Assembly (NCBI GenBank): GCA_009740415.1
Contig: WOYE01000009.1
Coordinates: 744,001 to 808,000, forward strand
Source: Planococcaceae bacterium Storch 2/2-2
Lineage (GTDB): Bacteria; Bacillota; Bacilli; Bacillales_A; Planococcaceae
Direction: 5' to 3'
Length of the DNA: 64,000 bases
Shown here: piece after piece, positions 16,484 through 25,011 of the stretch
Layout of the letters: every line of letters starts with the position of its first letter
Numbering within the stretch: position 1 is the first letter of the stretch
The notes under the pieces: model-generated
Seen by the model: the letters and a program-made list of their open reading frames with translations, nothing else
Told to the model about the DNA's origin: nothing
Databases searched by the model: none
Translations under genes and position numbers: made by a program

Positions 16484-16517
16484 AAACGACCCTTCTCGTT
16501 CGAAGGGTCGTTTTTTT
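16484..16517 (+). terminator. intrinsic terminator
   Basis: acgacccttc / gaagggtcgt with seven T. It ends the SLH-CAP gene and overlaps the 3' end of the convergent HNH gene. Confidence 0.85.
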
Positions 16518-17280
16518 AATACGTTTGAAAGACGTGTTCGTTGTGCCACTCGACGTACGGGCGTTGGTCGGATGTGAGCGGGATGTGGAGGCGTGGATGG
16601 AGGTGGAGGAGGCGGGCCGTCGTGTCGTGGAGCGCGTCCGAGTAGACGATTTGGCCGGACGGTTCGAACGTAATGAGTCCTATGTCAAAGGCGCGGTCGT
16701 GCCCTGCGCATAAAAGCAAGCCGTTGGCGATATCAAGCCGCTCCCAGTCGTTGGCGTCGCGCCACGGTTTCATATGGCTCGCGACGAGCAGTTCGCGTTG
16801 TTCCATTTCACATAAGAGGCAGCGTTCGTCCCGTTGCAACAGCGCACGGCGAAAATGCGACTGACCGATGCGCGCGATTTGGACCGCTCGTTTTTCCGTC
16901 ATCCTTTCGTCCACGACATTTCCTTCGAACAACTGACCGCTCGTTTGGACGGCGTACCGGTAAACGTCCAAATAGTACGCAACGTGCATCCAATCCGGTC
17001 CCCACCCGTTCAATCGGTCGATGACCGTATCGAGCGAGACGCCACGACATGCCTGTTTATGAACGCCTGCAATCCCTAAATACCGTAAGACATTGTGGCT
17101 TTGATACCCGCGCGAGACAGCTGGGTCGAGGCCGAGTACCGTTCGGTCGAGCCTACGTGTCGACTGGCCTTCGAACAAGTAGCCGTACACGATGCGCGCC
17201 CGTTCGATGTCGTTGTACGTTAAAAATTCGCGCGCTCGCTTTTTTTCTTGCGGTCGCAGCGGTTGAAGATCCATCTTCAT
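16516..17280 (-). CDS. HNH endonuclease (HNH_2 type)
   Basis: 254 residues from ATG 17278-17280 (MKMDLQPLRP) with a gaaagaaggg site; the longer frame to 17373 has none. The N-terminal half (about 1-140) is unrecognised. The C-terminal HNH_2 (PF13391) domain carries CLLCEMEQRELLVASHMKPW (HNH His in ASHMKPW), then NGLLLCAGHDRAFDIGLITF. This form is common in solitary, restriction-like nucleases and in the nuclease half of some defence proteins. No methyltransferase or partner is adjacent. Target and role unknown. Confidence 0.8.
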   Translation of the reverse strand: MKMDLQPLRPQEKKRAREFLTYNDIERARIVYGYLFEGQSTRRLDRTVLGLDPAVSRGYQSHNVLRYLGIAGVHKQACRGVSLDTVIDRLNGWGPDWMHVAYYLDVYRYAVQTSGQLFEGNVVDERMTEKRAVQIARIGQSHFRRALLQRDERCLLCEMEQRELLVASHMKPWRDANDWERLDIANGLLLCAGHDRAFDIGLITFEPSGQIVYSDALHDTTARLLHLHPRLHIPLTSDQRPYVEWHNEHVFQTY

Positions 17281-17440
17281 CCCTTCTTTCCCTTTTTTAG
17301 CAGCATACGAAAAAGTGGCACGTTTCGCAAGTTCAGCACGTTTGTAAAGATAAGGTAAACCGTTCGTTAACAATCACCCCACCCTCTTGTGTTCGACGCG
17401 CTCGTCCGTTTCAATAGACGGTAGCGGAAGGAGGCATTCG

Positions 17441-18583
17441 ATGAACACGTGGATCATTTTTAAAACTGCGTTGCGTCTCGGCGTGACGTCATTTGGCGGA
17501 CCGACGGCGCACCTCGGCTATTTTCATGAAACGTACGTGCGGGAGAAAAAGTGGCTCACAGACGGTGAATACGCAGATCTCGTCGCACTCGCTCAATTTT
17601 TACCCGGGCCTGCGAGCAGTCAAGTCGGTATCGGCATCGGGTATTTGAAAGGGGGCGTCTTCGGAGCGATCGCTTCGTTTCTCGGCTTTACACTTCCGTC
17701 TGTGATCGCCCTCGCTCTTTTTGCAAGCGTCGTCACGACGAGTGATGTCGCAACGTCGCCTCTGTTACTCGGTTTGCCACTCGTCGCCGTAGCGATCGTT
17801 CTTCACGCCGTCCTCGGGATGAGTCGAACGTTAGTGACGACTGTGCCACATGCACTCATCGCTTTAGCGACGTTCGTCTTCGTGTTGCTCGTTCCGAGCG
17901 GATGGAGTAGTCTCGTCGCGATTCTCGCCTCCGGACTCATCGGTTGGCTTGCGTTTCGGACCGACGAACGCGCGACGTCGACGAAACGACTGCCCCGGCG
18001 GTCGATCGTCTTACTCGGAACGTTCGTCGCGTTACTCGTCGCGTTCCCTCTTTTGTACCGTGCTCTACCGAACGATTGGACGTTTGCGCTAAACGAATGG
18101 TACCGTGCCGGAGCGCTCGTCTTCGGAGGCGGTCACGTCGTCTTGCCGATGCTCGAACCGTTCGTTACGAACGGACTGCTAACGGAGGCGGACTTTTTAG
18201 CCGGTTACGGGGCTGCTCAAGCGGTGCCCGGTCCGCTCTTTACGTTCGCTTCGTTTCTCGGCGCAACGATGGCAGGACCCCTCGGTGCGCTCGTCGCGAC
18301 GATCGTCATTTTCGTCCCGTCGTTTTTACTCATGCTCGGCGTCCTTCCCGTTTGGGAAACGCTTCGCACGAACGGCGCCGTCCGAGGCATGTTAAACGGT
18401 GTGAACGCATCGGTCGTCGGTTTGCTTTGGGCAGCGCTTTACACACCGGTTGCAACGAGTACGTTGCACGGACCGAAAGAAGTCGCCTTCGTTGCGACCT
18501 TGTACGTCTTACTCGCGAAGGCGAAACTTCCCGCTTGGCTCATCGTCCTGTTAGGTGTCAGTGGTAGTTTACTCGTGCGGTAA
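17441..18583 (+). CDS. chrA: chromate transporter, CHR family (long chain)
   Basis: 380 residues from ATG 17441 with an ideal ggaaggagg site; the upstream extension to 17387 is not supported. Two homologous CHR halves: the first with TSFGGPTAHLGYFH and LAQFLPGPASSQ, the second with LVFGGGHVVLPMLE and AAQAVPGPLFTF. About 10-12 transmembrane helices. The family exports chromate in exchange for or driven by the proton gradient, though many genomic members have no proven substrate. Confidence 0.92.
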   Translation: MNTWIIFKTALRLGVTSFGGPTAHLGYFHETYVREKKWLTDGEYADLVALAQFLPGPASSQVGIGIGYLKGGVFGAIASFLGFTLPSVIALALFASVVTTSDVATSPLLLGLPLVAVAIVLHAVLGMSRTLVTTVPHALIALATFVFVLLVPSGWSSLVAILASGLIGWLAFRTDERATSTKRLPRRSIVLLGTFVALLVAFPLLYRALPNDWTFALNEWYRAGALVFGGGHVVLPMLEPFVTNGLLTEADFLAGYGAAQAVPGPLFTFASFLGATMAGPLGALVATIVIFVPSFLLMLGVLPVWETLRTNGAVRGMLNGVNASVVGLLWAALYTPVATSTLHGPKEVAFVATLYVLLAKAKLPAWLIVLLGVSGSLLVR

Positions 18584-18609
18584 GTTTAATGAGATCATAA
18601 CGAGGGTAC
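18584..18609 (+). promoter_or_regulatory. sigma-B promoter
   Basis: GTTTAA, 14-bp spacer, GGGTAC (18584-18589, 18604-18609). This is an almost perfect match to the Bacillus sigma-B consensus, placed 23 bp before the start of the 18632 gene and directly after the chrA stop codon. Confidence 0.75.
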
Positions 18610-18631
18610 AACAACACTAGGAGTGATGAAA

Positions 18632-18895
18632 ATGAAGAGCCCTTTACAAAAAGAATGGGACATTCATGTGAAAATCGAAGAAACACGCCAATTGATCGAA
18701 TCGTTCGAACGGGTGCAGTGTGGACGCGCAACGAAAGAAGACGTCGACCGTGTCCATCAGTCGCTCATTTGCCAAGCCGCGACTTGTCCGGATCAGACGT
18801 TCGACATGGAGGCGTCGCTCGAACGATTGAAAACGACACTCGCTTCCTTAGAACGTGCTTCGGTTTTACCAGAGACGTATGCCCTTTCCAGTTAG
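18632..18895 (+). CDS. small soluble alpha-helical protein, paralogue of the 13077 gene
   Basis: 87 residues. ATG 18632 is chosen over GTG 18623/ATG 18626 because aggag lies 8 bases before it. Fully helical with conserved EWDIHVKIEETRQLIESF and DVDRVHQSL; two cysteines (QCGRA, QAATCP). Paralogous to the 13077 gene about 5.5 kb away. The sigma-B promoter suggests a general-stress protein; molecular role unknown. Confidence 0.75.
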   Translation: MKSPLQKEWDIHVKIEETRQLIESFERVQCGRATKEDVDRVHQSLICQAATCPDQTFDMEASLERLKTTLASLERASVLPETYALSS

Positions 18896-18941
18896 TGAAT
18901 GAACGAGACGATGGTGTCTCTACTTTTCTATAGAACATAGC

Positions 18942-18987
18942 AAAACGACCAACGAGCGGACATTCCGTTCGTTGGTCGTTTTTTTCA
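18942..18987 (+). terminator. intrinsic terminator
   Basis: aaacgaccaacga / tcgttggtcgttt with a T-run, between convergent genes. Confidence 0.85.
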
Positions 18988-19353
18988 TCACGTCGCTCGT
19001 CGTTGAGCACGTACGGTAAGGACGAATAAGACGAGTCCTGCGGCGATGAGTAGCATCGCGAAAATGTACGACATCGTATTGAAGAGAAACGTCGGTAAAA
19101 TGACGAGCATCGTACCGACGACAGCAAAACCAGCGAGTTGCAAATCGCGCAACTGCCATTTCGTCGCGAGAGCGAGCTGGATAAATGCGACGTTCGGCAA
19201 GAAGAGAATGAGGATGCCGAGTACGATTCCTTTACCGGAAAGCGGTGCGCCGTCCGCCTGACCGATCGTTAAGACGTAAGCCGTTTGGACGACGAAAAAA
19301 TTAAGTAGAAGGCCGAGCAATCCGACGAACAACCATTGCATTTTTTCATTCAT
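18988..19353 (-). CDS. four-helix membrane protein, paralogue of 20217 gene
   Basis: 121 residues, four transmembrane helices (about 6-28, 41-62, 71-89 and 92-113). The N-terminus MNEKMQWLFVGLLGLLLNFFVV matches MNKTLQWLFLIILALALNVLVV of the 20217 product, and PNVAFIQLALATK matches PNIIVIQLIIATK. The two are paralogues with the same topology. Good aaaggaggga site. Last of a run of small membrane proteins (20597 down to 18988). Function unknown. Confidence 0.75.
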   Translation of the reverse strand: MNEKMQWLFVGLLGLLLNFFVVQTAYVLTIGQADGAPLSGKGIVLGILILFLPNVAFIQLALATKWQLRDLQLAGFAVVGTMLVILPTFLFNTMSYIFAMLLIAAGLVLFVLTVRAQRRAT

Positions 19354-19388
19354 GCGCCATCCCTCCTTTCTCTTCCATTCCCGAAACG

Positions 19389-19769
19389 TTACGTCTTACT
19401 CTTCTGTTCCCGCCATTGAACGACCCAAAGCGACAGTCCGAAACTACTTAACGCGATGAGACCGAGTGGCATACCGAACCCGATGAGGTTCGACGCGAAC
19501 GCAACTAAACTGACGACGTACGTCACTGCGAGCCCCCACCCGATTTTTCGCCACGACGGCTCGTCACCGTTTAAAACGACGAGCAACAATACAAACGGCA
19601 CGTTCGCCGCTGCTAATGCGACGAGTCCCGCGACGACCGTACCGATCGTCACCGGCGTATCTTCCGTCATGCCGAACATGAGCATGCGCGCGAACGGCCA
19701 AGCGAAAACGTTGATCAAGACACCGAGCGTCCAAGCAATACCGCGCTCCCACCGATTTTGATATGTCAT
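19389..19769 (-). CDS. four-helix membrane protein (126 aa)
   Basis: 126 residues from ATG 19767-19769 (MTYQNRWERGIAWTLGVL) after aaggaaggagg; the longer frame to 19964 is unsupported. Four hydrophobic segments, with a conserved-looking ANVPFVLLLVVLNGDE reminiscent of the PN--FIQL--AT loop of its neighbours. Probably a more distant member of the same small membrane protein family. Confidence 0.7.
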   Translation of the reverse strand: MTYQNRWERGIAWTLGVLINVFAWPFARMLMFGMTEDTPVTIGTVVAGLVALAAANVPFVLLLVVLNGDEPSWRKIGWGLAVTYVVSLVAFASNLIGFGMPLGLIALSSFGLSLWVVQWREQKSKT

Positions 19770-19863
19770 ACCGATTCCTCCTTCCTTTTTCTTATCGTAC
19801 CCTATGTCGCTTCGTTTGGGCAGCGACCGACGACAAAAAACCGCACAACGTCGCGTCGTACGG

Positions 19864-20070
19864 TTAATGCGCGTTCGATTCAATGTGGCGCCGCTTGGAC
19901 ACCCATCGAACGAGTAAAAACAAAATGACGAAAAGGGAAAAAATCGAATAAAACACGGGGTCATTGAGAGACGGTGTCGTCACGAAATGGCGAATGAGGA
20001 CAATCGTGAGGGCTGTCGGTAGTACGAGGCCCCACCAACCGTTTTTTTGCCGGATGAACCATTCGTGCAC
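19864..20070 (-). CDS. small membrane protein with doubtful start codon
   Basis: From GTG 20068-20070 the product is 68 residues (VHEWFIRQKNGWWGLVLP...), two transmembrane helices and a basic tail (RWVSKRRHIESNAH). No Shine-Dalgarno is seen before this GTG. The frame stays open 36 bases further up and encodes another hydrophobic helix (IQILLTLAFVGLVHEW). It is preceded by a strong aaggaaggag site seven bases before an ATC codon (20104-20106), with an in-frame stop just before. The real protein may therefore start at a non-canonical ATC and be 80 residues long. Confidence 0.6.
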   Translation of the reverse strand: MHEWFIRQKNGWWGLVLPTALTIVLIRHFVTTPSLNDPVFYSIFSLFVILFLLVRWVSKRRHIESNAH

Positions 20071-20198
20071 GAGACCGACGAAAGCGAGTGTGAGTAAAAT
20101 TTGGATAAGACCACTCCTTCCTTACCGTATCATACGACGTCTGAAGACAAGCGACGGTTCTCTTTTTTTCTACCCGTTTCGAAAAAAATGAAACGAAA

Positions 20199-20218
20199 AA
20201 AGACGCCGAAGCGCCTTT
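20199..20218 (-). terminator. intrinsic terminator
   Basis: aggcgc-ttcg-gcgtct hairpin with a TTCG tetraloop and six T on the minus strand. It ends the sigma/anti-sigma operon. Confidence 0.75.
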
Positions 20219-20597
20219 AGCCGAGCTGAGGTTGTCGTTTTCGAATCGTCACGACGAGCAACGCGACGATGATCACTTGCATCGCGCCACCGATCCAAAC
20301 GATCGCTGCAAACGGCACGCTGAACGAGTACACTGTAAAGAGCAAAATCATTTGAACGCCGATGAACAAATATCCGATGAACCGTTCGCGGTCGAGCGAT
20401 TTTTTCGTCGCAATGATCAATTGAATGACGATGATATTCGGTACGAACCAAACGAGAAATGCGATGAGGTAGTCGAGCGAAAAGATCGACGTCCCTTCTT
20501 GCGTACCGAACAGCGAAAAAGCAGCCATCGGTACGACGAGTACGTTTAAAGCGAGTGCTAAAATGATTAAAAAGAGCCATTGTAATGTTTTGTTCAT
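20217..20597 (-). CDS. four-helix membrane protein, third gene of ECF sigma operon
   Basis: 126 residues, four transmembrane helices, paralogous to the 18988 product (shared QWLF start and PN--IQL-IATK loop). Its ATG overlaps the stop of the anti-sigma gene (ATGA), with gaggaggaaacg as ribosome binding site. It is thus translated as part of the sigma/anti-sigma operon and may take part in signal perception or be the output. Function unknown. Confidence 0.75.
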   Translation of the reverse strand: MNKTLQWLFLIILALALNVLVVPMAAFSLFGTQEGTSIFSLDYLIAFLVWFVPNIIVIQLIIATKKSLDRERFIGYLFIGVQMILLFTVYSFSVPFAAIVWIGGAMQVIIVALLVVTIRKRQPQLG

Positions 20598-21481
20598 GTC
20601 GTTTCCTCCTCATAATCGTCGATAACCGCTCCGATACTCATCGTGCGGATCGACGGGTCGTTCCATGTAGCGAGCACGTTTGGGCGTCCTGTGACGACAG
20701 CACCTGTCACGGCGATGTTTCCTTTCGTGACTCGTTCGAGTTGCTCGCGGACGAAAGCGTCGTCCGTTGCGTCGACGTAACGTGTCGCATCTTCTATCCA
20801 CGTCGCGACCGGGTCATCGTACGGCACTCCTGCATCGTCGACGAGCGACATACCGAGCGCCCATTCGTCTGTCACCGGTTCGTCTTCTTCATTGGCGCCT
20901 TGACTGCCGAACCAAACCCAAAGCGGCGTCACACTGTCTGGTACGCGGCGAAGCCACGACTCGACCGGTTCTTCCTTCGTGAACGAAACCGCCACTTCAG
21001 CTACAGTCGTTCGCGGCATCCGTTCCAACTTCGGTTGATCGTCCTCCATTACTTCGTACGTCACACCCGGTACGTACAGTTGTTTCACTTTCCGGCCGCT
21101 CTGTTGACTGAACCGGCCACCGGTTTCTCCGTCGTGCAACAACGTGCGATGGCTTGCATCGGTCGTCCACCGTTCGTGATCGACCGGCCGACCGCGTACG
21201 AGACTGTACACGACCGTTTCCGCTCGTGCCGTTACCGGGCCGACCGACTCATCGAACGTCCCGACGTGTCGATTCGCACCGTACACGGAAGCGCGTAACT
21301 CTTCTTCAACGAGCGTCCGGTGCAAACTCCAACTGTTCCACGCCCCGAGTAAAACGAGCGCTGCGAGACCGCCGACGAACAGCACGATCGCACTCATCCC
21401 GATCATTTTTCGATAACTCGACCGACGCGCTTTTTTCACGACATCTCGGTCCAGTTGAAACGTTTCATCTTCTCGTTTCAT
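20594..21481 (-). CDS. anti-sigma factor, single-pass membrane protein
   Basis: 295 residues. A cytoplasmic N-terminus (about 1-25), one transmembrane helix (about 26-47, IGMSAIVLFVGGLAALVLLGAW) and a large extracellular region with YVPGVTYEVM, EVAVSFTKEEP and GAVVTGRPNVLATW fit the 'anti sigma factor N/C-terminal domain' families (PF13800/PF13791). It overlaps the ECF sigma gene upstream by 17 bp, the usual arrangement for a sigma and its membrane inhibitor. It presumably holds the sigma factor inactive until an envelope signal arrives. Confidence 0.8.
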   Translation of the reverse strand: MKREDETFQLDRDVVKKARRSSYRKMIGMSAIVLFVGGLAALVLLGAWNSWSLHRTLVEEELRASVYGANRHVGTFDESVGPVTARAETVVYSLVRGRPVDHERWTTDASHRTLLHDGETGGRFSQQSGRKVKQLYVPGVTYEVMEDDQPKLERMPRTTVAEVAVSFTKEEPVESWLRRVPDSVTPLWVWFGSQGANEEDEPVTDEWALGMSLVDDAGVPYDDPVATWIEDATRYVDATDDAFVREQLERVTKGNIAVTGAVVTGRPNVLATWNDPSIRTMSIGAVIDDYEEETT

Positions 21482-21977
21482 CGTATTCCCTCCACTTCGT
21501 TTGAAACTGCTGACGCGCTCGGTACAACATCGTCCGGACGTTATCTGGCTTCATGTCGAGCAGTTCGCCAATTTCTTCATAACTGAATGACGCTTCGTAT
21601 TTCAACAGCAACAAATGCGCATACGACGGAGTCATCGTCTGAAGGACCGCTTGCAATTCATCGCTCGCTTCTTTTTCCAACAGTCGATTGACGCTATCGT
21701 CTTCCCCACCGAGCGCCTCCTCGAAAAAGGTAGACGATGCGGAAAGGTTCGGAAAACGGCGACGCCGTCGGTACATGTCGTAATAATGATTCACCGCGAC
21801 CCGAAACAACCAAGCGGTCGGATGGTCGACCGACAAATGAATCCAGTCTTCGATCGCTTTTGAAAACGTCGTCTGCACGATATCTTCCGCATCTTCTTTC
21901 GGGCAACCGAGCTTTCGCAAATAAAAATAAATGAGTTGAAATTTTTCTTCATACAACGTTTCAAGCGACGTCGCCAC
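21465..21977 (-). CDS. ECF RNA polymerase sigma factor (SigM-like)
   Basis: 170 residues from GTG 21975-21977 after gggaggtgagg. Region 2 shows the core motif DAEDIVQTTFSKAIE and the -10 recognition helix (PTAWLFRVAVNHYYDMYRRR). Region 4 has LLLLKYEASFSYEEIGELL and the helix-turn-helix DMKPDNVRTMLYRARQQF. First gene of an operon with its anti-sigma and a small membrane protein. A gaaactttttt motif upstream (minus strand, around 22037-22049) resembles ECF -35 elements and may mediate autoregulation. Confidence 0.92.
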   Translation of the reverse strand: MATSLETLYEEKFQLIYFYLRKLGCPKEDAEDIVQTTFSKAIEDWIHLSVDHPTAWLFRVAVNHYYDMYRRRRRFPNLSASSTFFEEALGGEDDSVNRLLEKEASDELQAVLQTMTPSYAHLLLLKYEASFSYEEIGELLDMKPDNVRTMLYRARQQFQTKWREYDETRR

Positions 21978-22091
21978 TTCCTCACCTCCCTTTCACTACT
22001 ACAACGAATGACTCGTCAAAAGGTATACACGTTTTCTTAAAAAAAGTTTCTTTTTTCTTTCCTTCCCTTCCATTCCCCGTTCAAACGACGC

Positions 22092-22120
22092 GTGACGCGT
22101 AAGATTGACCGTGATACACT
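22092..22120 (+). promoter_or_regulatory. possible promoter of the 22150 gene
   Basis: GTGACG, 17-bp spacer, TACACT, 30 bp before the start codon. Confidence 0.35.
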
Positions 22121-22149
22121 AAGAAAAACTTGTAGAAAGGAAGATCAGT

Positions 22150-22308
22150 ATGGCACTCGTCATCGCAATTATGAGTCTCGTCGTCTTTTCATTCGTCCTC
22201 ATCTTCATCATTCGAAACGGAATCGACAACGCTCAATCGATTCAAAACATCGAAGCCTCACTCCAACAACTCATCGAACTCGAAAAGAAACGGCAACGAA
22301 ACGACTAG
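22150..22308 (+). CDS. small single-pass membrane protein (52 aa)
   Basis: ATG 22150, stop TAG 22306-22308, ribosome binding site agaaaggaag. N-terminal hydrophobic helix (MALVIAIMSLVVFSFVLIFII, split by no charges) then a soluble amphipathic helix rich in Gln/Leu/Lys (SIQNIEASLQQLIELEKKRQ), possibly a coiled coil. Divergent from the ECF sigma operon and followed by a terminator. Function unknown. Confidence 0.65.
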   Translation: MALVIAIMSLVVFSFVLIFIIRNGIDNAQSIQNIEASLQQLIELEKKRQRND

Positions 22309-22328
22309 AAGGTAGTCCTCCACATCAA

Positions 22329-22362
22329 AACGCACCGCTCCAATAATGGGCGGTGCGTTGTC
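22329..22362 (+). terminator. intrinsic terminator
   Basis: aacgcaccgc / gcggtgcgtt stem after the 52-residue gene; the T-tract is weak. Confidence 0.6.
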
Positions 22363-22383
22363 GTCTCATTCGATCATGAAATG

Positions 22384-22413
22384 AAAAAACAGGTGCCTCT
22401 GCACCTGTTTTTA
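22384..22413 (-). terminator. intrinsic terminator
   Basis: aaaaacaggtgc / gcacctgttttt stem with T-run on the minus strand, overlapping the end of the lipoprotein gene. Confidence 0.85.
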
Positions 22414-23286
22414 TTCGAGTGTAAACTCGTAATTCGTATCTTTCGTACGTGTGATGAAGCTGCCGCTCTTTTTCGGATCGGCGAACCCGACGAATGCGAC
22501 GTCGTCTAAATCGAGGTCGACTTGTTCAGAACCGACGCGGAGCGAATCTTCTTCCCATAACCAATGGTGCGCGTTCGGTTCATACGTCGACACGAGCGGC
22601 AACTCGCCGTCTCCTGTGAACGTTCCGTATTCTTCCAACTCTTCTTTCAATTGAGCCGCTTGCGCTCGTTCGTCGTCTGTACTGTCGCGCATTAAATAGT
22701 ACGACAACAACTTCTCTTCAATCTCGCTTGCATTCGATAGACGGTTAATGTCGCGCTTTCCACGACTGAAAGAAATGTAAGCCGTTTCGTCACCGTCATC
22801 ATTTGTTGACACATCGATCGCATACGGCGACAACCCGTACTCTTCTTCCGCCGGCTCTTCGTAGGCGGCACGGAGGAGGACCGGTGGCTTCGACGTCGAC
22901 TCGAGCGCATACGTGACGCGCGCTCGTTCCGCTACTTTTTTCTCCGTCGCGACGCGTTGCTCTTTTCCTAACTGAACCAACGCCTCATCTGACAGCTCCG
23001 CAACGTCTGCGATTGTAATCGCACCGTCTCCACCTGTTGCGAACGGATAATGTTCCACTTCACCGTCTTGAAAAACAGCCATCGCTCGAATGACAGACGA
23101 CGCTTCGGGCTCTCGGTCTTCCACTCGGAACCAAATCGGAAACGTCTCCAGCGCTTCCTCTAACGCAAATGACGTCTCATTCGTTTCAACGAACGTCACT
23201 TCGCTATTCGCTGCTTCATCGCCCCCACATGCGGTGAGCGCGCTCGCACCGACGACGAGCCCCATTGCTACTACCCAACGTTTCAT
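22411..23286 (-). CDS. lipoprotein of unknown function
   Basis: 291 residues. Signal peptide with lipobox ASALTAC (Cys20) followed by GGDEA, so a membrane-anchored extracytoplasmic lipoprotein. The mature part is acidic, with beta-strand-like segments (PIWFRVEDREPEASSVIRAM, PPVLLRAAYEEP) and a C-terminal stretch ending in TKDTNYEFTLE. No family recognised. Monocistronic, with its own terminator. A tgaaacttttttt motif upstream (minus strand, about 23410-23424) resembles the ECF sigma -35 type seen before the 21977 sigma gene. Confidence 0.75.
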   Translation of the reverse strand: MKRWVVAMGLVVGASALTACGGDEAANSEVTFVETNETSFALEEALETFPIWFRVEDREPEASSVIRAMAVFQDGEVEHYPFATGGDGAITIADVAELSDEALVQLGKEQRVATEKKVAERARVTYALESTSKPPVLLRAAYEEPAEEEYGLSPYAIDVSTNDDGDETAYISFSRGKRDINRLSNASEIEEKLLSYYLMRDSTDDERAQAAQLKEELEEYGTFTGDGELPLVSTYEPNAHHWLWEEDSLRVGSEQVDLDLDDVAFVGFADPKKSGSFITRTKDTNYEFTLE

Positions 23287-23430
23287 CGAATCGTTCTTCC
23301 TTTCTATGATCGAGAAGGCACGTTTCGGACGCCCTTCTTTTTTCGCGTCCTCCGACGCGTTCTCCTTCTACTGTAGGGGAAGAAAAAGGGAATGTAAACT
23401 ATCTATTCCAAAAAAAGTTTCATTTTCCAT

Positions 23431-23462
23431 AAAAAAGCCGCCTCCCGAATGGAAGACGGCCT
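23431..23462 (-). terminator. intrinsic terminator of putP
   Basis: gccgtcttcc / ggaggcggc stem (one bulge) with six T on the minus strand. Confidence 0.75.
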
Positions 23463-23466
23463 TTCA

Positions 23467-25011
23467 TCATTTTCGATTACGCAACAAGTGAAGCGTTGCC
23501 TCGAACTCTTTTTCAATGTCGGGATTGTCTTTAAACGTGAAACGGCTCACGACGACCGCTGTCACTAAGTTTAATAAGAACGCTGGTATAATTTCATACA
23601 CCGCGAAAATGCCCGTATCCATCGGCGCGTAATGCCAAATGAATGCGATGATCGCACCGACAACCATTCCGGCAATCGCCCCTTGCGACGTCAAACGGCG
23701 CCAGTACAACGATAACAAAATGATCGGACCGAATGCGCCACCGAACCCAGCCCAAGCGAACGACACGAGCGATAAAATCGACTCGTTGTTCGGCCAAGCG
23801 AGTGCGAGCGCCACCGCAGACACGACTAAAATCGCGACACGACCGAGTAAAACGTAATACCGGTCCGGATGCGACTTTTTAAAGATCGCTTTGTGCAAAT
23901 CTTCCACGAGTGCAGACGACGTCACGATCAACTGAGACGAAATCGTACTCATAACTGCCGCGAGAACGGCCGCTAAAATAATACCCGCGACGAGAGGATG
24001 GAACAACACTTGCCCCATGACGATGAATACCGTCTCAGGATCAATCGCCCCGATGCCTCCGTTTTGAGAAAAATACGCCAACCCGACGAATGCGGTAAAT
24101 GTCGCACCGACGAGACTTAACAACATCCAACCCGTTCCGATACGACGAGCGCTTTTCACTTCATCGAGCGACTCGATCGCCATGAAGCGAACGATAATGT
24201 GCGGTTGCCCGAAATAACCGAGCCCCCAAGCGAGTGCGGATGCAATGCTGGCGAACGTGACGATGTCGACTTTATCGATACTCACTAAATAGTCGTACAT
24301 CGCCGAGCCCGTCTCCACCGAAGCCGTCCAATTCAAATGGTTCGGATTCAATGCCAACAGAATTTCTTTCACTTCCGTCCAACCGCCGAGGTACCAAATG
24401 CCCCCGATCGGCACGAGCAATAAAGCGAAAAACATAATGAGCCCTTGGAAAAAGTCCGTATAACTGACGGCTAAAAACCCACCGAATAGCGTATACGCAA
24501 TGACGACCGCCGCGACCGTAAGGAGACCGACGTGGTAGTCAAGACCGAACGAGCTTTCAAAAAACTTCCCGCCGGCGACCATACCGCTCGACACGTAAAA
24601 CGTGAAGAAGAGCAAAATGACGAGCGCCGTCACCATCCGTAAAATGTTCGACGTATCTTTTAACCGACCTTCTAAATAACTCGGTACCGTAATCGAATCA
24701 TTCACTTCCGTGTACGCGCGCAAACGAGGAGCGACGAGCAACCAGTTGACGTACGCGCCGACTAATAAACCGACACCCATCCAAAGCTGATTCGCCCCGT
24801 ACAAATAAATCGCACCGGGTAGCCCCATTAAGAGCCATCCGGACATATCGGCCGCGCCGGCACTTAACGCCGTCACGCCTGGCCCGAGTGAACGTCCCCC
24901 GAGCATGAAATCGGTTAAATCGGTCGTTTTCTTATACGCATACCAACCGATCCATAGAAGCGCAATCATGTAAATGACGAGCGCGACTAATTGGTACATT
25001 TGTTCTGACAT
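23467..25011 (-). CDS. putP: sodium/proline symporter
   Basis: 514 residues from ATG 25009-25011 (MSEQMYQLVALVIYMIALL) after ggaaggtgg; the upstream extension has no site. A typical SSS-family transporter with 13 predicted helices. It carries DFMLGGRSLGPGVTALSAGAADMSGW (shown in parts: DFMLGGRSL, GAADMSGWLL), SYLEGRLKDTS, ALAWGLGYFGQPHIIVRFMA and the SSS-signature-like FGGFLAVSYTDFFQGLIM. Imports proline with sodium for nutrition or osmoprotection. A sigma-A promoter and a cre-like site lie in the 300 bp upstream, suggesting catabolite repression. Confidence 0.93.
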   Translation of the reverse strand: MSEQMYQLVALVIYMIALLWIGWYAYKKTTDLTDFMLGGRSLGPGVTALSAGAADMSGWLLMGLPGAIYLYGANQLWMGVGLLVGAYVNWLLVAPRLRAYTEVNDSITVPSYLEGRLKDTSNILRMVTALVILLFFTFYVSSGMVAGGKFFESSFGLDYHVGLLTVAAVVIAYTLFGGFLAVSYTDFFQGLIMFFALLLVPIGGIWYLGGWTEVKEILLALNPNHLNWTASVETGSAMYDYLVSIDKVDIVTFASIASALAWGLGYFGQPHIIVRFMAIESLDEVKSARRIGTGWMLLSLVGATFTAFVGLAYFSQNGGIGAIDPETVFIVMGQVLFHPLVAGIILAAVLAAVMSTISSQLIVTSSALVEDLHKAIFKKSHPDRYYVLLGRVAILVVSAVALALAWPNNESILSLVSFAWAGFGGAFGPIILLSLYWRRLTSQGAIAGMVVGAIIAFIWHYAPMDTGIFAVYEIIPAFLLNLVTAVVVSRFTFKDNPDIEKEFEATLHLLRNRK

